The notes: generated by a model not told the origin, from the letters alone. Counted from the stretch's first letter, positions 25,917 through 37,554 are shown. The stretch is DNA of 64,000 nt from Streptomyces tsukubensis (GCF_009296025.1 NZ_CP045178.1:3410001-3474000), one strand, 5' to 3'. Numbers and translations are program-made.

Positions 25917-28205
25917 TCACTCGCGGGTGAAGCCGAGGGCCACGTAGTGCTGGCTGCCGGAGGACGGCTTGCTCAGCAGGTCGTCCGCGATGAACAGGGC
26001 GCCGTTCTCGTAGAGCATTTCCGCCCGGTCCGATACGAAGCTGCTCTCCGCGTCCCGTACCGACTCGGTCGACGGGTTCTTGAGCAGGATCCGCTGCTTC
26101 ATCGTCTTCGGGTCGATGCTGACCACCTGGCCGCCGTGGTCGTAGGGCGCCGCCTTGTAGGCGAGGATCCGGTCACCGTCCATCCGCAGGGGCTGGAGCG
26201 TGTAGTCGTCGCCCGCGTCGGCCCGCTCCCCGGTGGACTTGCCGGTGGTCAGGTCGAAGGAGACGATCTCGTTGGTCATCGACACGCCGGTGCCCGACCC
26301 TCGCCGCTCGGCCGTCGGCACGTACAGCCGGTTGTTGCCCACGGCCATGTCGTGGCACGCGTCGACCATGTTGACCTCGCACCGGTGGGCGTACTTGCCG
26401 TCGGGCAGCGTGATCTTGGTGGCCAGCGCGCCCTTCTCCGTGAGGACGAAGGCGTCGGTCACGCCGGTCACCGAGTCGTCGCCCGTCTCCGCGCCGAAGA
26501 CGACGGGCTTTGTGGAGAGGATCGACACGTCCTCGATCCCGGCGGGCACGTTGTACGTCCACTTCGCCTTGCCTGTGGCCGGGTCCAGCAGTTGGACCTG
26601 GAGCTTCGGGTCCTCGTAGCCGCCGCACTGGTGGACCGCGACCAGCCTCGGGCCGCCCGCGTAGCCGATGTCCTCGCACGTGTCGGAGACCTTCGGCTCC
26701 CAGATCGGCTTCCCGCCCGCGAGGGTGAACCCGGCGCCCCCGTCATTTCCCGAGCCGACCACGACCGTGGAGCCCGAGATCGACACTTCTTCGAACGACG
26801 CCTTGGAGCCGCTGAGTTCGACGCTTCGCGTCCATTTCTTCACTCCGGTCTTCATGTCGAAGACGGAGATCTGGTTGCACTGCGGGTACTTGTTCTCCTT
26901 GGTGGCCTTGGCCTCCTGATAGACGACGGCGGCGAGACCGCCCGCGCCGACCGTCCGCGAACCCGCGCAGCTCTGACCCGCGAGGGGCAGGTTCCACAAC
27001 TCCTTGCCCGTGCTGACGTCGTAGCCCTTGACCGCGTTGACGTTGCTCTTCGCGTACACGGAGCCCGCCAGCCAGGAGCCCTTGGCGCTGATGACGTCGT
27101 CCTCGGCGATCTCCGGGTTCGGCACCTGGAGGGAGAGCCTCGAAGCGGGGTCCGAGGGGAACTTCTCCGTGCCTCCGCTGCCGTTCTCGGCGTCCCCGCC
27201 CCCCTTGCCGTCGGCGTCCGCACCGGCCGACGAGGACCGGTCGTCATCCTTGTCCGACGAGGTCGCGTACAGGACACCGGCGCCGACGATGAGAGCGACC
27301 ACCACCACGGCAGCGGTGACGATGAGCACCACGGGGCTCGGCTTCTTGCCGCCGCCGCCCGCGTCCACCTGCGCGGTCGGGGGCGGCGGCTGGTATCCGC
27401 CGTACGAGGGCTGCTGGGCGCCCGGGTAACCGTAGCCGGGTGGCGGGGGCTGCTGCTGTCCCGCCGGATAGCCGTAGCCGGGCGGGGGTTGCTGCATCGG
27501 CGGGTAGGCGTAGCCCTGCGGGGGCTGCGGCGGCGACTGCGGGTAGGCGTAGCCCTGCGGGGGCTGTTGCCCCATCGGCGGGTGGGCGCCCGGTTGGTTC
27601 GGTTGCTGCGGTTGGGCGCCAGGCTGGTTGTTCGGCTGCGGCGGGCCCGCAGGGAAGCCGTAGCCCGGCTGGGCGGGCGGGGCTCCCGGGCTCTGCGGGT
27701 GACCGTACGGCCGGCCCGTCGGCGCGCCGAATCCGCCGGGGGCGGACGGGGGCTGCTGGGGCGGGCCCTGCGGCGCGCCGAACCCCGCAGGGGGCGACTG
27801 CGGGGCCCGCGGGGCGCCGAAGCCGGGCTGTTGCTGCCCTTGGGGCGCGTCGGCCACGGGCCCCGGGGGCGGCTTCCGCAGGTCCTGGGGCGGCTGGGCT
27901 GCGGACGGCTGCTCTTGAGGGCGCCCCGTCAGCGGCTGGTCCTTCGCGGGCTCCTTCGGCGACTGCTGGTGATTCGGCGACTGCTGGTGATCCGGCGACT
28001 GCTGGCCGCCGGGCTGCGGCTCACCCTTTGGCTGCTCTTCGCGCGGAGGTTGCTGGTGCGGCGGTTGCTGGCGCGGAGGTTGCTGGCGCGGCGGTTCCTG
28101 GCGCACAGGTTCCTGGCGCGCGGGGGCGTCATTCGGGGGGCCGTCGTTCTGCGGCCCGTCGTTCTCGGGGCGCGGAGGCCGTGGGGGCTGAGGTGGCTGG
28201 CTCAT
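25917..28205 (-). CDS. Membrane-anchored PQQ-binding-like beta-propeller protein with long Pro/Gln-rich N-terminus
   Basis: 762 aa from ATG 28205. Residues 1-285 are Pro/Gln/Gly-rich with short repeats (REPVRQEPPRQQPP, then PPQGYAYPQSP and GYGYPAGQQ). One membrane helix follows at about 295-318 (VVLIVTAAVVVVALIVGAGVLYA). Then comes an outside domain of about 430 residues with PQQ/BamB-like blades: WLAGSVYAKSNVNAVKGYDVSTGKELWNLPL, VFDMKTGVKKWTRSVEL, QLLDPATGKAKWTYNVPAG, DLTTGKSTGE. This topology, disordered inside tail and extracellular propeller, is frequent in Streptomyces; the function is unknown (scaffold or sensor). A decayed relative lies directly upstream. Confidence 0.9.
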   Translation of the reverse strand: MSQPPQPPRPPRPENDGPQNDGPPNDAPARQEPVRQEPPRQQPPRQQPPHQQPPREEQPKGEPQPGGQQSPDHQQSPNHQQSPKEPAKDQPLTGRPQEQPSAAQPPQDLRKPPPGPVADAPQGQQQPGFGAPRAPQSPPAGFGAPQGPPQQPPSAPGGFGAPTGRPYGHPQSPGAPPAQPGYGFPAGPPQPNNQPGAQPQQPNQPGAHPPMGQQPPQGYAYPQSPPQPPQGYAYPPMQQPPPGYGYPAGQQQPPPPGYGYPGAQQPSYGGYQPPPPTAQVDAGGGGKKPSPVVLIVTAAVVVVALIVGAGVLYATSSDKDDDRSSSAGADADGKGGGDAENGSGGTEKFPSDPASRLSLQVPNPEIAEDDVISAKGSWLAGSVYAKSNVNAVKGYDVSTGKELWNLPLAGQSCAGSRTVGAGGLAAVVYQEAKATKENKYPQCNQISVFDMKTGVKKWTRSVELSGSKASFEEVSISGSTVVVGSGNDGGAGFTLAGGKPIWEPKVSDTCEDIGYAGGPRLVAVHQCGGYEDPKLQVQLLDPATGKAKWTYNVPAGIEDVSILSTKPVVFGAETGDDSVTGVTDAFVLTEKGALATKITLPDGKYAHRCEVNMVDACHDMAVGNNRLYVPTAERRGSGTGVSMTNEIVSFDLTTGKSTGERADAGDDYTLQPLRMDGDRILAYKAAPYDHGGQVVSIDPKTMKQRILLKNPSTESVRDAESSFVSDRAEMLYENGALFIADDLLSKPSSGSQHYVALGFTRE

Positions 28206-29035
28206 GACGTTCGTTACCTCGGGGCGTGGGGGTGGGGACGGGGGACGGTGCCGTCCCGTGACGTCATCGGGAGCATCGTGCGGCCGCCGGGGGCCTCGGC
28301 GCGTCGGCGATCCTTGCCGAGGCCGGTGCCGGTGCCGGTGCCGGTGCAGGCGCCGAGGCCTGATCCGGTGCCTGGCCGGCGGCCGGTGCTCAGTCTCAAC
28401 ACGCGGACCGCGTCGGGCCCGTGCGGCTCCTCGCGGGTGGCAGGCAGAGGTACGCGAGCTTCGGTGGCCGTACGTACGAAACCGGCTGCGACGGCTGTCC
28501 GTACGCGCCCGGTTTGCGCGGCCAGCCGTAGCGGCCGAGGGAGCGCCACGTGTGCGTGGCCAGGATCTGCGGGCGGGCCTGTCCGGCGGGCCGTAGCCGT
28601 CGCCTCGGGGGCGGGCCGGGGGTGCGTGCGGTACTCGCGGTACATGCGGTGCTCTCGGTGCATGCGGTGCTCGCGGTACGTACCGTGTCTGCGGTGCGTG
28701 CGCGGTGGGTGACCGGATCCACCGGGGGAATCACGCGGCCCAGGTGGGTGATCGGGCGGCTGAGTCAACAGCGCGGTACCTCTTCACACAGGATCGCTGC
28801 CCGGCTCGGCCTCCCCCGCGATTCCGTTGGTCGCTTCCCCCGGAATGGAGCGAATCGGACAGGGATCCCGCAACTCTGTTCAAGTCAGGCGGGAGGTTAT
28901 TTCTACCACTCCACCACCAACAGAAGAGCCCCCCTCGGACGCCTGTTCCCAAGGGTGAACCGCGCCGTGACGCGTCTGTTATGCGCTCCTCAAGGGCGTC
29001 CTGCGTACGGCTGACGGGCGGCCGGACGCCGATCC
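28206..29035. other. Gap holding only a gene remnant
   Basis: 830 bp with no intact gene. The left half (about 28320-28360) has tandem ggtgcc units, 28620-28690 has tandem tgcggt(g/a)c(t/a)c-type units, and 28395-28768 is a pseudogene remnant described separately. From 28769 to 29035 I see ordinary spacer, slightly less GC-rich, and no convincing terminator for the ABC-F gene. Confidence 0.6.
28395..28768 (-). pseudogene. Decayed N-terminus of a second propeller-type protein
   Basis: On the minus strand a TTG start at 28768, preceded by AGAGG, begins TQPPDHPPGPRDSPGGSG, which matches the way this Streptomyces family begins. Further on, in another frame, comes RYGWPRKPGAYGQPSQPVSY, which looks like the GYGYPQQPGAYGQPQQPGY repeats of the intact neighbour. 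No membrane helix or propeller follows; the remnant stops around 28395. So frameshifts and a large deletion are indicated. It is inferred from residual similarity only; chance low-complexity similarity cannot be ruled out. Confidence 0.45.
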
Positions 29036-30850
<1,815 letters not shown>

Positions 30851-31017
30851 CCACGCGCTCCAGAAGAGGGAAAACGATCGGTCTGATCGGTCTTCCAGGG
30901 TAGTCGCCGCGCGGGGTCTCTCCGTCCGGGCGTCCACGGGAGCGGCTGCGAGGGCGGTCGGGGCGGGCGTCCGCGCGAGCGGCCGGGGGCCGGGCGCCCC
31001 CTGCGCTTCGGTCGGGC

Positions 31018-31911
31018 TCAGATCACGGTGGCGCCCGCGGCCGGGGAGGTCGCGGTCCGTACGGCGCGGCACGATCCCGATGCGGTGAGCGCCTCCGCCA
31101 CGGCGACGGCGGACGGCTCGTCCTCGGTGAGGAAGGCCGTGGTGGGGCCCGAGCCGGAGACGAGCGCGGCGAGCGCCCCGGCCTTGGTGCCCGCTTCCAG
31201 GGTGTCGGCGAGCGCGGGGAAGAGCGAGAGCGCGGCCGGCTGGAGGTCGTTGCCGATCGTCGCGGCGAGGGCGGCGGGATCGCCGCTCGCGAGCGCGTCG
31301 AGGAGCAGCGGCGACACCAGTGGCTCGGGGATGCGGTGCCCCTCGTGCAGCCGGTCGAACTCGCGGTAGACCGCGGGCGTCGAGAGACCGCCCTCCGCCT
31401 GGGCGAACACCCAGTGGAAGACTCCGCCCACGTCCAGCCGGGTCAGCCGCTCACCGCGTCCTGTGCCGAGAGCCGCGCCGCCGGTCAGGCTGAACGGCAC
31501 GTCACTGCCGAGTTCCGCGCAGATCTCCAGCAGCTCGTCGTGGGGCGTACCGGTCTGCCACAGCGTGTCGCAGGCGAGCAGCGCGCCCGCGCCGTCCGCG
31601 CTGCCGCCGGCCATGCCGCCCGCGACGGGGATGTCCTTGGCGATGTGGATGTGCACGTCGGGACTGCGGCCGTCACGTGCGGCGAGCGCCAGGGCCGCGC
31701 GGGCGGCGAGGTTGGTGCGGTCCAGCGGCACTTCGGCCGCGTCGGGGCCCTCACAGGTGACACGGAGGGAGTCGGCGGGGGTGACGGTCACCTCGTCGTG
31801 GAGGCCGACGGCCAGGAAGACGTTGGCCAGGTCGTGGAAGCCGTCGGGCCTGGCCGCGCCGACCGAGAGCTGCACATTGACCTTGGCGGGCACCCGTACG
31901 GTGACGCTCAC
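31018..31911 (-). CDS. ispE: 4-diphosphocytidyl-2-C-methyl-D-erythritol kinase
   Basis: 297 aa. The GTG start overlaps the ksgA stop as GTGA, so translation is coupled. It phosphorylates the CDP-ME intermediate of the MEP isoprenoid pathway. GHMP-kinase motifs are clear: [11 protein letters not shown], the ATP loop [32 protein letters not shown] and the C-terminal [11 protein letters not shown]. Length is normal. ksgA-ispE is a conserved pair in actinobacteria. Confidence 0.97.
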   Translation of the reverse strand: MSVTVRVPAKVNVQLSVGAARPDGFHDLANVFLAVGLHDEVTVTPADSLRVTCEGPDAAEVPLDRTNLAARAALALAARDGRSPDVHIHIAKDIPVAGGMAGGSADGAGALLACDTLWQTGTPHDELLEICAELGSDVPFSLTGGAALGTGRGERLTRLDVGGVFHWVFAQAEGGLSTPAVYREFDRLHEGHRIPEPLVSPLLLDALASGDPAALAATIGNDLQPAALSLFPALADTLEAGTKAGALAALVSGSGPTTAFLTEDEPSAVAVAEALTASGSCRAVRTATSPAAGATVI

Positions 31912-33107
31912 GCGTCGCCCTCCTTCTGCTGCGTTTCCTGCTGCGCCTGTTTTCCCTGGTGCTGCCGCGTCTCGTGCTGCGGCTGGTTTTCCTGGTGCTG
32001 TCGTGTCTCCTGCTGCGGCTGGTTTTCCTGGCGGCGGGGGGCCGCGGCCAGGCCCGCGGGCCTGTGCTCGGCGATGCGGGCGAACTCCTCGACGGTGAGG
32101 GACTCGCCGCGCGCCTGGGGCGAGACCCCGGCCGCCGTCAGGGCCGCCTCGGCGGCGGGCGCGGAGCCCGCCCAGCCCGAGAGGGCCGCCCGCAGCGTCT
32201 TGCGGCGCTGCGCGAAGGCCGCGTCGACGACGGCGAAGACCTCGCGGCGCGTGGCGCTGGTGGCGACCGGCTCGGCCCTCCTGACCAGGGAGACCAGCCC
32301 GGAGTCGACATTCGGCGCGGGCCAGAAGACGGAGCGTCCGATGGAGCCGGCGCGCTTGACCTCGGTGTACCAGTTGGCCTTCACCGACGGCACGCCGTAG
32401 ACCTTGGAGCCTGGTGCGGCGGCGAGCCGGTCGGCGACCTCGGCCTGGACCATGACGAGGCTGCGTTCGATGGTCGGGAACGTCTCCAGCATGTGCAGCA
32501 GTACCGGTACGGCCACGTTGTAAGGGAGGTTGGCGACCAGCGCCGTCGGGGCGGGTCCCGGGAGCGTGTCCACGCGCATCGCGTCCGAGTGGACCAGCGC
32601 GAAACGGTCGGCCCGGCCCGGCAGGCGCGCCGCGATCGTGGCGGGCAGCGCGGCGGCGAGAACGTCGTCGATCTCCACGGCCGTGACACGGTCGGCGGCT
32701 TCGATCAACGCCAGCGTCAGCGAGCCGAGCCCCGGGCCGACCTCGACCACCACGTCGTCGGGGCGCACCCCGGCGGTACGCACGATCCTGCGGACGGTGT
32801 TGGCGTCGATGACGAAGTTCTGACCGCGCTGCTTTGTGGGGCGTACGCCGAGGGCGCCGGCCAGCTCGCGGATGTCGGCGGGACCGAGCAGGGCGCCGGG
32901 GTCCGTACCGGGGTCGGCGCGGGGGTCCGTACCGGAGTCGGCGCGGGGACCCGTACCGGCTTCGGAGCCGGAGTCCGTACCGGCTTCGGCGCCGGGGTCC
33001 GTACCGGCTTCGGAGCCGGAGTCCGCGGGGAGATCCGGGTCTGGCTCCCCGTGGGGATCGGTGGTGGGCTCCGCGCTGGAGTCGGTGGTGGGGTCGGTGC
33101 TGCTCAC
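31908..33107 (-). CDS. ksgA: 16S rRNA adenine dimethyltransferase with expanded N- and C-terminal tails
   Basis: 399 aa against a usual 270-300. GTG start at 33107 after ACCCTTGCC; a start nearer the core is possible but none has a clear site. It dimethylates two adenines in helix 45 of 16S rRNA. The core (about 78-350) is intact: [40 protein letters not shown] and the catalytic [11 protein letters not shown]. Residues 22-72 are acidic repeats ([14 protein letters not shown] type) from a 24-bp tandem repeat, and residues about 358-399 are Gln-rich from a 36-bp repeat ([12 protein letters not shown]). Both additions are in frame and spare the core. It lies between rpfB and ispE, the usual order. 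Confidence 0.95.
   Translation of the reverse strand: MSSTDPTTDSSAEPTTDPHGEPDPDLPADSGSEAGTDPGAEAGTDSGSEAGTGPRADSGTDPRADPGTDPGALLGPADIRELAGALGVRPTKQRGQNFVIDANTVRRIVRTAGVRPDDVVVEVGPGLGSLTLALIEAADRVTAVEIDDVLAAALPATIAARLPGRADRFALVHSDAMRVDTLPGPAPTALVANLPYNVAVPVLLHMLETFPTIERSLVMVQAEVADRLAAAPGSKVYGVPSVKANWYTEVKRAGSIGRSVFWPAPNVDSGLVSLVRRAEPVATSATRREVFAVVDAAFAQRRKTLRAALSGWAGSAPAAEAALTAAGVSPQARGESLTVEEFARIAEHRPAGLAAAPRRQENQPQQETRQHQENQPQHETRQHQGKQAQQETQQKEGDA
31947..32034. repeat. 36-bp in-frame repeat at the ksgA 3' end
   Basis: Two and a half units (31947-31982, 31983-32018, then partial) share ctggttttcctggtgctg. On the coding strand each encodes twelve residues, mostly Gln, Glu, His and Arg. Confidence 0.92.
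32901..33020. repeat. 24-bp in-frame repeat at the ksgA 5' end
   Basis: Five units of 24 bp (from 32901, 32925, 32949, 32973 and 32997) each begin (g/a)(t/c)ccgtaccgg. They encode eight-residue acidic Gly/Thr/Asp units on the coding strand. Confidence 0.92.
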
Positions 33108-33291
33108 CGGGCAAGGGTACGGGGCCGGGGGTGGGGCGTGGGCCCTATGGCCTCCGGGTCCTCCTGCGGCCGACGACGGGGCCTCCGGGGTGCGCGGAGC
33201 CGGGGCTGCGTCGTCAGCGGCGTTCTGGGGTCCCTTCGGGGCGGGGCTTGCGGGACCGTTCGGGAAGCTCCGGGCAGCTTCAGGGCCACTC

Positions 33292-33363
33292 CGGGTCCTT
33301 GCACGGCCGATACGGCCGATACGGCCGATACGGGGTCGCCCGTATCGGCCGTGCAAGGACCCG
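33292..33363 (-). terminator. Long hairpin between rpfB and ksgA, with nested repeats in its loop
   Basis: Two perfect 24-bp arms (left from 33292, right ending 33363) flank a 24-base loop made of further ccgatacgg copies, which also match the arm. It lies 92 bp after the rpfB stop and 185 bp before the ksgA start. It can terminate the rpfB transcript. The rest of the 347-bp gap is proline-codon-like cccgtaccg repeats; no gene is seen. Confidence 0.8.
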
Positions 33364-33454
33364 AACCGCCCGTACCGCCCGTGCTTCCCGAACCGCCCGT
33401 ACCGCCCGCCCGTACCGATGCCGCCGCGTGGTCTGCCGACGGCAGGCGGCCGCC

Positions 33455-35620
33455 CTACAGTCTGCCGCCGCAGTGCGGCCACGGGCTGGCCCCGCGTTGG
33501 ATGTAGAGCTTCTTCGCCCGCATGGTCTGTTCGCCCGCCGGGGCGTCCTGCGGGCGGCCGGATCCTCCGAGCCGCTGCCAGGTGCCGGTGTCGAACTGGT
33601 AGAGGCCGCCGTACGTCCCCGACGCGTCGACCGTGCCCGGTCTGCCGCCGGACTCGCACTGGGCGAGCGCCGCCCAGTTGTGGCCGTCCGCGGCGGGTAC
33701 CGCGGACGGCCTGGCTTTGGTGCCGATCTTGATGACGCGGGTCTCCGGGGCCCTGACGATCTCGGACGACAGCCGCTTCGGCCTCTGCCTGACGCCGTTG
33801 ACCGTGCGTACGGCGTAGGTGATGCGCCGTGTTCCCGTGTGGCCCGTCCGCTCCACGACCTCGGTCCCCCGGTAGACGTGCGGGTCCTTCTCGTGCCGGG
33901 TCGCGAACGGTACGGGCTCCTCGCGTACTTCCTTGCCCGCGGTGATCCGCATGACGGTCACCGTCTGTCCGTCGCGCGGGAAGCTGTCGGCCGGCACCGA
34001 GGTGGTGTCGTGGCCGTGCAGGGTGATGCCCGCCTCCTCGACGGCCTCGCCCACGGTCGCCGCGTTGGTACGGATACTGCGCTCGCGGCCGTCGGCCATG
34101 ATCGTGAGGGTGCGTTCCGTACGTACGGCGAGGGCGAGGCCCTTTCTGGCGATGGGCGAGGAGCGCGACGCCGACAGATGGGCGCCCTGGGCGCGGACGC
34201 CGAGCTGACGCAGCGCGCCGTCCACGGTCCTGGCCGTCGTCCACACCGTGCGGCGCTGCCCGTCGAGGGTGAGGTCGACGGGCCTGCCGTAACGGACGGC
34301 GATCTCGTCACCGCTGGCGAGGGTGGCGTCCGGGGCCGGGGCGACGATGTCGTGCGGATTGACGTGCACGCCCTGCTCGTCCAGAAGCTCCTCGACATCG
34401 CCGGCGAAGGTGTGCAGGGTGCGGGGGACTCCGTCGACGCTGAGCGATACGGCCTTGTCACTGGCGACGAACGCGGAGGTGCCGCCCGCGAGGAAGGCGA
34501 CGACGAGAGCCTGCGGCAGCAGCCTGCGTACGGGCTCCGCGCGGTCCTGGGACTTTTTTCGGCGGGCGCCCCTGTGGGGGCGAGCAGGGGCGGACGGGGG
34601 GACGGGAGCGCCGGATTGCCCCGCCGGGGTTCCCGCCGGGGTTCCCGACGGGGTTCCCGACGGGGTTCCCGACCGGGTTCTCGACGCGGTTCCCGACGGG
34701 GCGCTGTTCGCGCCCCCTCCCCCTCGCCCGCCCGCGCCCTCGCTCGCCTCCGGGCGCGCGTGCGCGCCGTGCGCCGGGCTGCCGTCCTCCGGCGCGTGCG
34801 CCGAAGCCTCGGCTTCGCCCGCGTGCGCCCCTACCCGGCCTTCACGCCCTCCCGCGTCCGCCCTTGCCCGGTCGTCGGCCCTGCCCGCGTGCGCCCCTGT
34901 CCTGCCGTTGGTCTCACCGGGGGCCTGAGCCCGGGGTTCGGCGGCTGGCGCCTCCGTGGCCCAGGCCCAGGTTCCCGGTGCGTGCCCACGCGGCTCAGGG
35001 ACACGCTCGGCCAAGGCGGGAGGGGCGGCCCGGTACGCCTCCGGGCCGTCCGGGTGCCATGAGTGCGGGGGACGCGCGCAGAGCCCGTCGTCGTACGGCA
35101 AGGGGCTCCGCGCCTGATACGGGAAGAGGCTCTGCTCCTGGTACGGGGAGGGCGGAGCGGCATGGGGGGCGGCGGACGCGAAGGGCGCGCCGGACACGCC
35201 GTACGCCGGGTCGGCGCCATGGCCCGGCCTACCCGCGTAGGGCTCGGGGACCCCGTAGGGAGACGCGACCACCGGCTCCCCGTAGCCGCCGGGTCCGCCG
35301 GGTCCGCCGGGTCCGCCGTAGGAGTCGTGGGAGTCGTGGAGACCGGGGGCGGAGGGGAGGGCAGGGGCAGAGGCAGAGGCAGGGGCAGGGGCAGGGGCAG
35401 GGGCAGCCCGAAGATCCGAGGCGGCTGCGAAGTCAGGCGTGGATCGAAGGGCCGGGCGATCGGGGGAGGCGCGGAAGTCCGGCTCGGCGTACGCCTCTTC
35501 GGCCCATTCGTCCTCGTAGGAAGGCGCGTACAACGGCGGTTCGTGCTGCGGCGTCCCGTGCGGCGGCGGCGCGGTGGCGGGGCCGGGCGCCGCACGGTGA
35601 CTGCCCTGCGCATTACTCAC
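33455..35620 (-). CDS. rpfB: RpfB-type resuscitation-promoting factor / cell-wall muralytic protein
   Basis: 721 aa, GTG start 9 bases after GGAGTG. Residues 1-350 are disordered Pro/Ala/Gly-rich, with [11 protein letters not shown] repeats from a 12-bp tandem repeat; a basic stretch (RRKKSQDR) leads to one membrane anchor (about 373-390). Outside it come three DUF348 repeats ([61 protein letters not shown]), a G5 domain ([23 protein letters not shown]) and the transglycosylase-like Rpf domain at the C-terminus ([16 protein letters not shown]...[12 protein letters not shown]) with the catalytic Glu in ESGG. It cuts peptidoglycan during germination and growth. The cytoplasmic-side tail is far longer than in M. 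tuberculosis RpfB. A hrdB-like promoter is visible. Confidence 0.95.
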   Translation of the reverse strand: MSNAQGSHRAAPGPATAPPPHGTPQHEPPLYAPSYEDEWAEEAYAEPDFRASPDRPALRSTPDFAAASDLRAAPAPAPAPASASAPALPSAPGLHDSHDSYGGPGGPGGPGGYGEPVVASPYGVPEPYAGRPGHGADPAYGVSGAPFASAAPHAAPPSPYQEQSLFPYQARSPLPYDDGLCARPPHSWHPDGPEAYRAAPPALAERVPEPRGHAPGTWAWATEAPAAEPRAQAPGETNGRTGAHAGRADDRARADAGGREGRVGAHAGEAEASAHAPEDGSPAHGAHARPEASEGAGGRGGGGANSAPSGTASRTRSGTPSGTPSGTPAGTPAGQSGAPVPPSAPARPHRGARRKKSQDRAEPVRRLLPQALVVAFLAGGTSAFVASDKAVSLSVDGVPRTLHTFAGDVEELLDEQGVHVNPHDIVAPAPDATLASGDEIAVRYGRPVDLTLDGQRRTVWTTARTVDGALRQLGVRAQGAHLSASRSSPIARKGLALAVRTERTLTIMADGRERSIRTNAATVGEAVEEAGITLHGHDTTSVPADSFPRDGQTVTVMRITAGKEVREEPVPFATRHEKDPHVYRGTEVVERTGHTGTRRITYAVRTVNGVRQRPKRLSSEIVRAPETRVIKIGTKARPSAVPAADGHNWAALAQCESGGRPGTVDASGTYGGLYQFDTGTWQRLGGSGRPQDAPAGEQTMRAKKLYIQRGASPWPHCGGRL
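34626..34697. repeat. 12-bp in-frame repeat in rpfB
   Basis: Six units of ggggttcccg(a/c)c in tandem, the last two diverged. They encode Gly-Thr-Pro-Ser/Ala repeats on the coding strand before the membrane anchor. Confidence 0.88.
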
Positions 35621-35668
35621 GAAGACACTCCAGAGATCCGGTTCACCATGGCCGGGGCGGGCGCACAG

Positions 35669-35697
35669 AACCTAGCGGAGCCTTCGTCACTCTCCAA
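35669..35697 (-). promoter_or_regulatory. Promoter of rpfB
   Basis: On the minus strand TTGGAG (35692-35697) and TAGGTT (35669-35674) are separated by exactly 17 bp, a good match to the vegetative sigma pattern. It leaves a leader of about 40 nt before the GTG. No room remains for the long c-di-AMP riboswitch known before other rpf genes. Confidence 0.75.
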
Positions 35698-35769
35698 AGC
35701 GGTACGACTACCGGGTGTCGCGGTGCGAGGCCACTCTGTCCGGTTTCTCTCACCAGTGACCGTTATGTA

Positions 35770-36714
35770 TCAGTAATCAAAAGCGCGCGCGGTGTTGACG
35801 GCCAACGCCGTCGCCAGCGCGTCTTCGCCGATCCCGCGCACTTCGGCCATCGCCCGGACCGTGACCGGAATGAGATACGGGGCGTTGGGCCGGCCACGGT
35901 AGGGCGAGGGAGTGAGGAAGGGCGCGTCGGTCTCGACCAGCACCAGGTCGAGCGGGGCCACGGCGAGTGCGTCCCGTAGCCGCTGGGCGTTCTTGAAGGT
36001 CACATTGCCGGCGAAGGACATGAACCAACCGTTCTCCGCGCAGATTCCGGCCATCTCGGCGTCGCCGGAGTAGCAGTGGAAGACGGTCCTCTCCGGTGCG
36101 CCCTCCTCCTTGAGGATCCGGAGGACGTCCGCGTGCGCGTCACGGTCGTGGATGACCAGCGCCTTGCCGTACCGCTTGGCGATCTCGATGTGCGCGCGGA
36201 ACGAACGCTCCTGCGCGGCGATCCCCTCCGGCCCCGTGCGGAAGAAGTCGAGCCCCGTCTCGCCGACCCCCTTGACGTGCGGCAACGCGGCGAGCCCGGC
36301 GATCTCGGCCAAGGCCTCGTCGAGCGCCGCCTCACCGCCCGCCGGGCGCTCGATCTGGCGGGGCCCCTCGCCGCCCGGTTCGCCGAGGACGATGCGGGGC
36401 GCCTCGTTGGGGTGCAGCGCCACGGTGGCGTGGACGGCCGGGTGTACGGCTGCGGTCTCCGCGGCCCAGCGCGAACCGGGAAGATCGCAGCCGACCTGCA
36501 CCAGCGTGGTGACGCCGACGGAGGCTGCTTTGGCGAGCGCCTCCTCGACGGTGCCCGTCTGCATGTCGAGGTGGGTGTGCGAATCCGCCACCGCCACCCG
36601 AAGCGGTTCGGGCAGCGGCGGCGGAGCGTCCTTGTCCTTCTTGGCCTGCTCGGCCTTGCCCTTGTTGGCGGATGCGGCGGGCGTGCCCTGCTGGCCGGGG
36701 CGGTCGGAGCTCAT
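35770..36714 (-). CDS. tatD: TatD-family metal-dependent hydrolase
   Basis: 314 aa from ATG 36714. The TIM-barrel amidohydrolase fold shows DSHTHLD with two metal His, TLVQVGCD, GVGETGLDFFR with the bridging Glu, HDRDAH, VFHCYSGD and LVETDAPFLTP with the catalytic Asp. Members are 3'-5' DNA exonucleases or deoxyribonucleases. A 35-residue Lys/Ala-rich start precedes the domain, somewhat longer than usual. Upstream of rpfB in the same direction, the conserved actinobacterial order. Confidence 0.96.
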   Translation of the reverse strand: MSSDRPGQQGTPAASANKGKAEQAKKDKDAPPPLPEPLRVAVADSHTHLDMQTGTVEEALAKAASVGVTTLVQVGCDLPGSRWAAETAAVHPAVHATVALHPNEAPRIVLGEPGGEGPRQIERPAGGEAALDEALAEIAGLAALPHVKGVGETGLDFFRTGPEGIAAQERSFRAHIEIAKRYGKALVIHDRDAHADVLRILKEEGAPERTVFHCYSGDAEMAGICAENGWFMSFAGNVTFKNAQRLRDALAVAPLDLVLVETDAPFLTPSPYRGRPNAPYLIPVTVRAMAEVRGIGEDALATALAVNTARAFDY

Positions 36715-36761
36715 GGACCGATCCTACGAACCTCCCCCACCGGCTCCTTACCGCGGTGATG

Positions 36762-37226
36762 TCACCCGGTCTCGTGGCGGTGGTGGAACGGGTGCAGCAG
36801 ATCGGAGAGGTGCCAGTGGTGGTGCGGGTGATTCTCGGCGCCCCCGGCGCTCCCGGGGGACGGGGAGCCCTCCCCGGAGGCGGCGGAGGCGGGCGTGGGG
36901 ACGGGAGCGGGCCCGTGCGCCGTCGCACTCGCCGAGGCCACCCGTCCCGCGTTCATGATCCGTACGACGCCACCGCCGCAGTTCTGGCAGCTGGGCTGTG
37001 TCAGGGGCGAGGGCACTCGCGCGCCGCCCGCCAGGTAGACCACGAAGTGGTTGCCCTTGGCGTCCTCGTGGTGCGTTATCTCGTACGACTGTTCCCAGCC
37101 GTGCCCGCACCGCATGCAGGCGAATGAGTACGACTCGTGAACTGGGGCCTCCGCGGCGACTGTGACGCGTGGGGCCCGACGCGCATCCGCGGGGTCGAGC
37201 CCCGAGATGTCTGCGATCTCACTCAT
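36762..37226 (-). CDS. Zinc-ribbon-like protein with His-rich tail, unknown function
   Basis: 154 aa, ATG 4 bases after GAGGAGC. Residues 35-90 hold two Cys pairs (CMRCGHGWEQSYEITHHE and SCQNCGGGVVRI), which would bind one zinc. The region after 95 is Ala/Pro/Ser-rich and the end is His-rich (HPHHHWHLSDLLHPFHHRHE), a possible metal-binding tail. Conserved in Streptomyces at this position to my recollection, always next to tatD and rsmI. No function is known. Its leader of about 150-180 nt is long. Confidence 0.88.
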   Translation of the reverse strand: MSEIADISGLDPADARRAPRVTVAAEAPVHESYSFACMRCGHGWEQSYEITHHEDAKGNHFVVYLAGGARVPSPLTQPSCQNCGGGVVRIMNAGRVASASATAHGPAPVPTPASAASGEGSPSPGSAGGAENHPHHHWHLSDLLHPFHHRHETG

Positions 37227-37554
37227 GCCAGCTCCTCTGGACTGCTGGACCAGGCCCTGTCGCCACATTCCCGGCTGCCCCGCGACGCCGCGGGGCCGCC
37301 CTTCGGGCGGCGACGAGGATTCGACGACAGGACCTGGACATACAGGGCGGATTACGTCCCTGCATTGAGTGGACCCCGTACAGCCACTACGCACACCCGC
37401 CCTGTCAAGTGTTGGACCGGATTTGGTCCTAGCGTATGCATCGCAGCCCGCGCCGGGACCGGGCCTTTGCTCTGCATGGCAGTCCCTTGACCAAGCGGCC
37501 CGGCGGGCACGGGCGGGCACGGGCGGGCACAGGCAGGCGCCCCCTCCTGCCCGG
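37227..37554 (-). promoter_or_regulatory. Long leader and promoter region of the zinc-ribbon gene
   Basis: 328 bp without a gene. On the minus strand TTGACA (37403-37408) and GCTGTA (37379-37384) are 18 bp apart and make a plausible promoter, giving a leader of about 145 nt. The part near 37500-37545 is tandem gggcgggcac repeats directly after the rsmI stop. A GC-rich hairpin around 37282-37312 is possible in the leader. Confidence 0.45.

Noticed and set aside
28214..28768. Intact 184-codon gene on the minus strand upstream of the propeller gene
   Set aside because: After the first 20 residues it becomes Arg/Thr-rich noise, and family-like residues continue in another frame; treated as a remnant.
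33108..34244. Upstream continuation of the ksgA frame
   Set aside because: It overlaps rpfB antisense and reads as Arg/Gly-rich shadow; the GTG at 33107 gives a normal ksgA with a tail.
35621..35769. c-di-AMP (ydaO) riboswitch before rpfB
   Set aside because: The gap is only 149 bp and a standard promoter lies 50 bp before the start, leaving a leader far too short.
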